Source of the DNA: Plantactinospora alkalitolerans | GTDB taxonomy: Bacteria; Actinomycetota; Actinomycetes; Mycobacteriales; Micromonosporaceae | Reading direction: 5' to 3' | NCBI RefSeq assembly: GCF_015690345.1 | Contig: NZ_JADPUN010000260.1 | Location: 93,302-157,301, forward strand | DNA: 64,000 bases | Shown here: positions 58,908 through 64,000 of the stretch, piece after piece | How the letters are laid out: each line of letters starts with the position of its first letter | How positions within the stretch are numbered: position 1 is the first letter of the stretch | The notes under the pieces: generated by a model | What the model saw: only the letters and a program-made list of their open reading frames with translations | Told to the model about the DNA's origin: nothing | The model's database searches: none | Position numbers and translations under genes: made by a program

Positions 58908-60266
58908 ATGACCATGCCAGGTTCTGAGGGCCGGAGCGCCCGGGTACGCCGGGTCCTCGCCGTCCTCGCCGTGCCCGTCCTCGTCGCGGGGGCACTCGTC
59001 GGCGCCGGTCCGGCCGGCGCGGCCGATCCGCCGCACCGGGTGGACAACCCGTACGCCGGGGCCAGGGTCTACGTGAATCCCGAGTGGGCCGAGCACGCCG
59101 GCGCCGAGCCTGGCGGCGACGCGATCTCCGGCCAGCCGACGGCCGTCTGGCTGGACCGGATCGCCGCGATCGGCGGAGCAGACGGTGCGATGGGCCTGCG
59201 CGAGCATCTGGACGCCGCCCTCGCGCAGCGCGCCGACGTCGTTCAGCTGGTCATCTACAACCTGCCGGCCCGCGACTGTGGCCGGCCGGCCCCGCGGGGT
59301 GAACTCCCGATCGAGGAGATCGACAGGTACCGGGTGGAGTTCATCGATCCGCTCGTCGAGATCCTCACCGCTCCCCGCTACGCCGACCTGCGGATCGTCG
59401 CCCTCGTCGAGCCGAACTCGCTGGCGAACCTGGTCGTCAACACCGGCTCCCGGTACTCCGCCACGCAGGCTTGCAACGACGTACTGGCGCGCGGCACCTA
59501 CCTGCACGGGATCGGGTACGCGCTGGCCCGGCTCGGCGCCGTGCCCACCGTCTACCCGTACCTGGACATCAGTCACCACGGTGAACTCGGCTGGCCGGAC
59601 AACTCCGGTCCGATGACGGCGCTGCTGCACCGGGCCGCGACCGCCGCCGGCAGCACGGTGGCGAACGTGCACGGCTTCGTCGCCAACACCGCCAACTACT
59701 CCGTGCTGCGTGAGGAGCACTTCCGCGCCGACACCGTCTTCAACGGCCAGCCGGTGCACCAGTCGAAGTGGGTCGACTGGAACCCGTTCGTCGACGAGGT
59801 GCCGTACGCGCTGCACATGCGCGAACTGCTGGCCGGGGTGGGTTTCTCCCCGGAGTCGAGTGTGCTGGTCGACACCTCCCGCAACGGCTGGGGCGGCCCG
59901 GACAGACCTACCGTGCCGCCGACGCGGGGCGACCTGAACCATTACGTCGACGCCAGCCGGATCGATCGGCGGGCGGTCATCGGAAACTGGTGCAACCAGG
60001 CGGGCTCCGGCCTCGGCCAGCGGCCGGCCGTCGATCCGGAACCCGGCATCGACGCCTACGTGTGGGTCAAGCCGCCCGGCGAGTCGGACGGTGCCAGTGA
60101 CCGCCCGGGTGCGGGCCAGCCGTACGAGCCGATGTGCGACCCGTACTACAGTCCGCCGCGCGCTTCCTTTTACCCCACCGGGGCGCTGCCGGACGCCCCG
60201 CCGATCGGGGAGTGGTTCCCGGCGCACTTTCGGCAGTTGCTGGCGAACGCCTGGCCACCGCTGTGA
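58908..60266 (+). CDS. GH6-family cellulase, no binding module
   Basis: A 452-aa secreted protein from ATG 58908 (GAGGAG upstream); signal peptide ends GAGPAGAA. It follows the Cel6B exocellulase pattern: AVWLDRIAAI, VIYNLPARDCG with proposed acid Asp123, YLDISHHGELGWPDN, GFVANTANY, LVDTSRNGWGGPDRP, GNWCNQAGSGLG and VWVKPPGESDGAS. GH6 enzymes cleave beta-1,4-glucan from the non-reducing end with inversion. The strongly conserved EPDSL/EIDSL stretch reads EPNSLANLVVN here, replacing a carboxylate that tunes the acid, so activity may be altered. No cellulose-binding domain is attached. Confidence 0.94.
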   Translation: MTMPGSEGRSARVRRVLAVLAVPVLVAGALVGAGPAGAADPPHRVDNPYAGARVYVNPEWAEHAGAEPGGDAISGQPTAVWLDRIAAIGGADGAMGLREHLDAALAQRADVVQLVIYNLPARDCGRPAPRGELPIEEIDRYRVEFIDPLVEILTAPRYADLRIVALVEPNSLANLVVNTGSRYSATQACNDVLARGTYLHGIGYALARLGAVPTVYPYLDISHHGELGWPDNSGPMTALLHRAATAAGSTVANVHGFVANTANYSVLREEHFRADTVFNGQPVHQSKWVDWNPFVDEVPYALHMRELLAGVGFSPESSVLVDTSRNGWGGPDRPTVPPTRGDLNHYVDASRIDRRAVIGNWCNQAGSGLGQRPAVDPEPGIDAYVWVKPPGESDGASDRPGAGQPYEPMCDPYYSPPRASFYPTGALPDAPPIGEWFPAHFRQLLANAWPPL

Positions 60267-60596
60267 CAGCCGCCGCTGCGGTCGCCCCTGCTGGGCGAAG
60301 CCGGTCACGGTGCGGTCGGGCCTCCAGCATCGGATGCGTCCGGACCGGCGACGGTTGCACGAACATTGCAGATAGATGTCGATCATGATGTTGATCGTTG
60401 GGAGTCGGTTGTTCGGCGCGCTGCGCCACTCGATGGCGAATCTATTTCAGATATTGAAGTCATCGATGCGCAATCGAGGTTATTGATCAGGATGTCCCCT
60501 TGTGTCCGACCGGCAATGTTCTGTGTAGCGAGGTCGACGACATTGGTCAATGTCGTCTACATTGACGTGTCCATAATCGATGATTGCGGGGCCTCG
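60267..60596 (+). promoter_or_regulatory. low-GC leader before the FkbH-ACP gene
   Basis: These 330 bp between the GH6 and FkbH genes fall to near 50 percent GC from about 60370 to 60590 (ATTTCAGATATTGAAG, GGTTATTGATCAGG), unlike all genes nearby. Although open in frame with the FkbH gene, the codon third positions are AT-rich and the translation has no family match. I read it as promoter/operator DNA of the biosynthetic genes. Confidence 0.5.
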
Positions 60597-62675
60597 TTGA
60601 CTTCGTTGCAGATCAGGGTGGCCGCCAATTTCACCGCCGGGCCGCTCGCGGAGCCTTTGGAGTTCGTGCTCGCCGAGGCGGGCCTTGCCGCCGATGTGAC
60701 GCTCGCGCCGTACGGTGAGGTGTTTCAGTCCCTACTCGACCCGGACGGCGCCCTGCGCGGCAACACCGACGGGGCCAACGTCGTCCTGCTCCGCCGGGAC
60801 GGCTGGCTGACGGGCGGACCCGCGGCCGTCGAACAGATCGCCCACGACCTCGTACGGGCGATCGTCGACTGCGCCGCCGCCTCCGGGGTGCCGCACCTCG
60901 TCGTGTCGTGTCCGGCCGACGACCCGACCGACGCCATCGCGACGGCGTTCGAGCGGCGGCTCGTCGACGGGCTCGCCGACGACGCCCGGATCGCCGTGGC
61001 GTCCGAGGCGGAAATCCTCCGTCAGTACCCGGTGCCCGATATCCACGACCACTTTGCCCTGGCCACGGCGGATGTGCCCTACACACCGGAGATGTACGCC
61101 GGGCTCGCCCTGACCGTGGTCCGTGCGGTGCACGCCTGGCGGGTGCCACGGCCGAAGGTGATCGTCGTCGACGCCGACCACACGCTCTGGGACGGAGCCG
61201 TGGGGGAGGACGGGCCACTCGGCGTGCGGGTCGGCCCGGCACACCGGGAAATCCAGCGACTCCTGCTGGCACAACGCGACGCCGGCCGGCTGATCTGCAT
61301 GGCCAGCAAGAACGCCGAGGCCGACGTACTGGAAACGCTGCGCCGGCACCCGGACATGCTGCTGCGGGCCGAGCACCTGAGCGGATGGCGGATCAACTGG
61401 GCGCCGAAATCGGCGAACATCGCCGAGCTTGCCGCCGAACTCACCCTCGGCCTCGACTCGTTCGTGTTCATCGACGACAGCCCGGTCGAGGCCGCCGAGG
61501 TCCGGGCGGCGCACCCGGCCGTGCTGACGCTCTCCCCACCGTCGTCCGGCGACGGGATGCTGTCGTACCTGCGGCACTGCTGGCCGCTGGACCATCCTCG
61601 GGTCACCGACGACGACCGGGCCCGGGCCGAGCGCTACCGCGAGGAGCGCCGGCGCGAAACGGCCCGGTCGACCGCGCCCTCGCTGGCCGAGTTCCTCGCC
61701 TCGCTCGATCTCGTCGTGACCGTCGAGCCGATGGACGGCGCCGACGCGGCCCGGGTCGCGCAGCTCACCCAGCGGGTCAACCAGTTCAACCTGGCCGGTA
61801 CCCGACGGTCGGTATCCGAACTGATCGACCTGCCGCCGGGCGCCGAGTGCCTCGTCGTGCGGGCGCGGGACCGGTTCGGCGACTACGGTCTCGCGGGAGC
61901 GGTCCAGGCCGTGGCGGACGGATCGACGTACCGGGTCGACGGGCTGTGGCTGAGCTGCCGGGTACTGGGCCGTGGCGTCGAGCACCGGGTTCTCCGGGCG
62001 CTCGGCGCGCGTGCGGTCGAGCGTGGCCTGGGCACGGTGTCGTTGCCGTACCGGCCGGCCGAGCGCAACCAGCCGGCGATCGACTTCCTGCGGAACCTTC
62101 CGGCCGGGCAGCGGACCGGGCCGGAGGGTACGGAGTTCTTCGACGTACCGGCCGGTGTCGCGTCGACCGAGACGTTCCAGCCCGACGGGGGACGGCCGAC
62201 GGCAGCCCCGGCCCCGGGCGCCGTCGCGACAACTGCGGGAGTCGTCGACAACGCCACGGTGGACCGGATCGCGCGGTCGCTCGCCGACCCGACGCAGGTA
62301 CTCGAGACGATGGCGGCGCGCCGCTCCGCCCCGCCGCTCGCGGAACTCGTCACGGCGGACGCGACCCAGGCCATCGTCGCGAAGATCTGGGCCGAACTGC
62401 TGGAGTTCCCGCCCCGGACGGTCGATGACAACTTCTACGAACTCGGCGGTCACTCGCTGCTGGTGGTGCAGTTCGCCGGCCGGGTCCGCGACGAGTTCGA
62501 CGTGGAACTCCCGGTCGACGTGCTCTTCACCGACCGGTTCACCGTCGCGGACATGGCCCGGGCCATCAACGAGCGACGGGCGGCCCCCGGCGACGACGTG
62601 CTGATCGGCATGCTGGCCAAGCTCGACGAGCTTTCCGACGACGAGGTGCGTCGACTGCTCGACGCCGATCGGTAG
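60597..62675 (+). CDS. FkbH-like HAD enzyme with C-terminal carrier domain
   Basis: About 692 aa if started at TTG 60597; the frame is open to ATG 60366, but the GC drop argues against it. The N-terminal region (VAANFTAGPL, then APYGEVFQSLLDP) and the HAD phosphatase-like domain (VVDADHTLWDG, Asp192 and Asp194) fit FkbH/glyceryltransferase proteins, followed by a GNAT-like half (LTQRVNQFNLAGTRRS, FGDYGLAG). At the end is a carrier protein with FYELGGHSLLV, where Ser620 takes phosphopantetheine. FkbH enzymes load 1,3-bisphosphoglycerate as glyceryl on an ACP for methoxymalonyl or tetronate units. A fused carrier suggests self-loading. The next gene starts 7 nt later. Confidence 0.88.
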   Translation: MTSLQIRVAANFTAGPLAEPLEFVLAEAGLAADVTLAPYGEVFQSLLDPDGALRGNTDGANVVLLRRDGWLTGGPAAVEQIAHDLVRAIVDCAAASGVPHLVVSCPADDPTDAIATAFERRLVDGLADDARIAVASEAEILRQYPVPDIHDHFALATADVPYTPEMYAGLALTVVRAVHAWRVPRPKVIVVDADHTLWDGAVGEDGPLGVRVGPAHREIQRLLLAQRDAGRLICMASKNAEADVLETLRRHPDMLLRAEHLSGWRINWAPKSANIAELAAELTLGLDSFVFIDDSPVEAAEVRAAHPAVLTLSPPSSGDGMLSYLRHCWPLDHPRVTDDDRARAERYREERRRETARSTAPSLAEFLASLDLVVTVEPMDGADAARVAQLTQRVNQFNLAGTRRSVSELIDLPPGAECLVVRARDRFGDYGLAGAVQAVADGSTYRVDGLWLSCRVLGRGVEHRVLRALGARAVERGLGTVSLPYRPAERNQPAIDFLRNLPAGQRTGPEGTEFFDVPAGVASTETFQPDGGRPTAAPAPGAVATTAGVVDNATVDRIARSLADPTQVLETMAARRSAPPLAELVTADATQAIVAKIWAELLEFPPRTVDDNFYELGGHSLLVVQFAGRVRDEFDVELPVDVLFTDRFTVADMARAINERRAAPGDDVLIGMLAKLDELSDDEVRRLLDADR

Positions 62676-62682
62676 CGCGGCG

Positions 62683-64000
62683 GTGGCAACCTTTCTGCTG
62701 TGCACCGACGGGACGCACGGTGACGTTCTGCCGTTCATCCGGCTCGCTCAGGGGCTGACCGGCCGGGGGCACGAGGCGGTGGTGTACAGCCATCAGGTCT
62801 ACGCCGACACCGCCGCGCGGGTCGGGGTCCGGCTCGTCGCCACCGACACCACCGAGGCGTACGACCGACTGCTCGACGACCACCGCGAGGTCCTGCTCAA
62901 CGTGCTGACCCGGGTGGAGCACGTCGTGGACTTCTACCACCGCAACGGGATATTCGACCAGATCCAGGGCGAGTACGAGGCGATGGCGGCCCTGGCGCGG
63001 AACCGCCCGCCCGGCGAGGTGGTGCTCGTCGGGCGACACACGTCCCGCCTGTCGGTCCTGCTCGGCCGGGAGGCCCTGCGGATCCCGGCGGCCTGGGTGT
63101 GTGTGACGCCGACCCAGCACATGGGTGCGCCGTTGACGCAGCGCCTGTATCCGCGTGGGCTCGCCGACCCGATGAACGCGCTGCGGCACCGGCTGGGCCT
63201 TCCGCCGGTGGCCGACTGGGGGTCCTGGCTCTCGGGTGTGGACGGCTCGGTGTGCCTGTGGCCGGACTGGTTCGACTCCGCGGGGCATCCGGCACCGGCC
63301 GACGCCGCCCGGGCGGGTTTCCTGCTCAACGACGCAGCGGAGGGCGGTGAACTCCCCGCCGAGGTGGCGGCCCTGGTCGCCCCCGACGTACCGGCGGACG
63401 ACCGGCCGGTGCTGATCACCGGCGGCTCCAGTCGGATGCTGCACCGCGACTGGTATCCGACCGCGGTGGCGGCGGTCGCCGCCGCCGGCCGACGGGGGAT
63501 CGTCGTGTGCCGGTACCGGGATCTGCTGCCACCGGAGCTGCCGGCCGGTGTGCGCTGGTTCCCCGCCCTGCCCTTCGCCACCCTCATGCCGGCGGTCGCC
63601 GCGGTGGTGCACCACGGCGGGATCCTGACCTCCGCACGGGCGATCCGGTCCGGCACCCCGCAGCTCGTACTGGCGCACGGCGTGGACCGCCCGGACAACG
63701 CCCTCCGGCTGCGCCGCCTCGGGCTCGCCGAATGGTTGCCGGCCGCGCGCTGGAACCCGGCCGACGCGGCCGCCCTGCTGAACCGGGTGCTCGGCGAGCC
63801 CGGATACCGGCGCCGCGCCGCCGACCTGGCGCCGACGATCGACGGCTCGGCCGCGCTCGACGCCGCGTGCCGGGCCCTGGAGGAACTTGTCGGGCGGCCG
63901 GTCGAACCGGCCGGGCCCGCCGGTCCGGCATCGGTCGACACCGCGTCCCCCGCTGCGGCGGCCGACCCGACGGGCACCGCCGGGGCGGCCGCCGCAGCGG
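62683..64000 (+). CDS. UGT/macrolide-type glycosyltransferase, 3' end outside window
   Basis: Open from GTG 62683 to the window end (439 codons). N-terminal fold: VATFLLCTDGTHGDVLPFIRLA (in part), GHEAVVYSHQVYAD. C-terminal fold: VLITGGSSRMLHRDW, RWFPALPFATLMPAVAAVVHHGG and ARAIRSGTPQLVLAHGVDRPDNA, the HHGG...G-x-P donor-sugar motif of GT1 (GtfB/OleD/YjiC) enzymes, followed by an Ala/Pro-rich tail still open at 64000. It likely adds a nucleotide-activated sugar to a natural product made with the FkbH-ACP protein, with which it is co-translated. Confidence 0.9.
   Translation, partial: MATFLLCTDGTHGDVLPFIRLAQGLTGRGHEAVVYSHQVYADTAARVGVRLVATDTTEAYDRLLDDHREVLLNVLTRVEHVVDFYHRNGIFDQIQGEYEAMAALARNRPPGEVVLVGRHTSRLSVLLGREALRIPAAWVCVTPTQHMGAPLTQRLYPRGLADPMNALRHRLGLPPVADWGSWLSGVDGSVCLWPDWFDSAGHPAPADAARAGFLLNDAAEGGELPAEVAALVAPDVPADDRPVLITGGSSRMLHRDWYPTAVAAVAAAGRRGIVVCRYRDLLPPELPAGVRWFPALPFATLMPAVAAVVHHGGILTSARAIRSGTPQLVLAHGVDRPDNALRLRRLGLAEWLPAARWNPADAAALLNRVLGEPGYRRRAADLAPTIDGSAALDAACRALEELVGRPVEPAGPAGPASVDTASPAAAADPTGTAGAAAAA

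Noticed and set aside
60366..60596. N-terminal extension of the FkbH protein
   Set aside because: Third codon positions are AT-rich and translation lacks similarity to FkbH proteins; GC drop indicates regulatory DNA.

Overview
The window looks like a chromosomal segment from a high-GC actinomycete, most likely Micromonosporaceae or a close relative. The evidence is strong third-position GC in every gene, GTG/TTG starts preceded by GGAGG-type ribosome sites, many secreted multidomain polysaccharide-active enzymes, SARP/NB-ARC regulators, a DUF574 methyltransferase and a natural-product locus at the right edge. No rRNA, tRNA, CRISPR array or intact transposon was seen.

Layout. 1-5.1 kb: the 3' part of a GH30-like glycosidase, a saccharopine-dehydrogenase-like oxidoreductase, and two adjacent secreted proteins that share a C-terminal GDWDGNG-type repeat domain. 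5.3-13.5 kb: the most interesting block. A six-cysteine 65-aa peptide is followed by a membrane-anchored TlpA-like thioredoxin, an ABC exporter, a small S26 signal peptidase and a SARP/NB-ARC regulator. The last three genes overlap by ATGA junctions, and a divergent XRE/NB-ARC/TPR regulator faces the peptide. I read it as a candidate secreted, disulfide-bonded peptide system. 13.6-14.2 kb: a chimeric, internally deleted pseudogene copy of the lysozyme-like gene at 3.7-5.1 kb. 14.4-23 kb: a SWIM zinc-finger gene with a large helical partner, a 41-aa exported-peptide gene, an AA10-CBM2 LPMO, a MocR regulator divergent from an AhpD-like gene, and a PEP-mutase-family gene.

23.4-44.1 kb: a large secreted oxidative-carbohydrate region. 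It has a 1956-aa ThuA/sugar-dehydrogenase protein, a frameshifted lipoprotein, and a three-gene minus-strand operon (cupredoxin-DUF1080, multicopper oxidase, ThuA-dehydrogenase-DUF1080). A DUF2786 gene and a PA14/propeller/discoidin/DUF1080 protein follow. A conserved 23-bp element with core ATCTAGACAT lies upstream of both the operon and the PA14 gene, which suggests co-regulation.

44.2-58.6 kb: a META-domain protein, two methyltransferases, a decay zone (peptidase fragment, IS5-type transposase fragment), small enzymes, and a TetR/FAD-monooxygenase pair. That pair is flanked by 61-bp direct repeats copied from the 3' end of a chloramphenicol-phosphotransferase-like gene. A methionyl-tRNA synthetase and a DsbA/VKOR oxidative-folding pair follow. 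58.9-64 kb: a GH6 cellulase with an unusual Asp-to-Asn change, then an FkbH-ACP protein and a macrolide-type glycosyltransferase that runs off the window, probably the start of a biosynthetic cluster.
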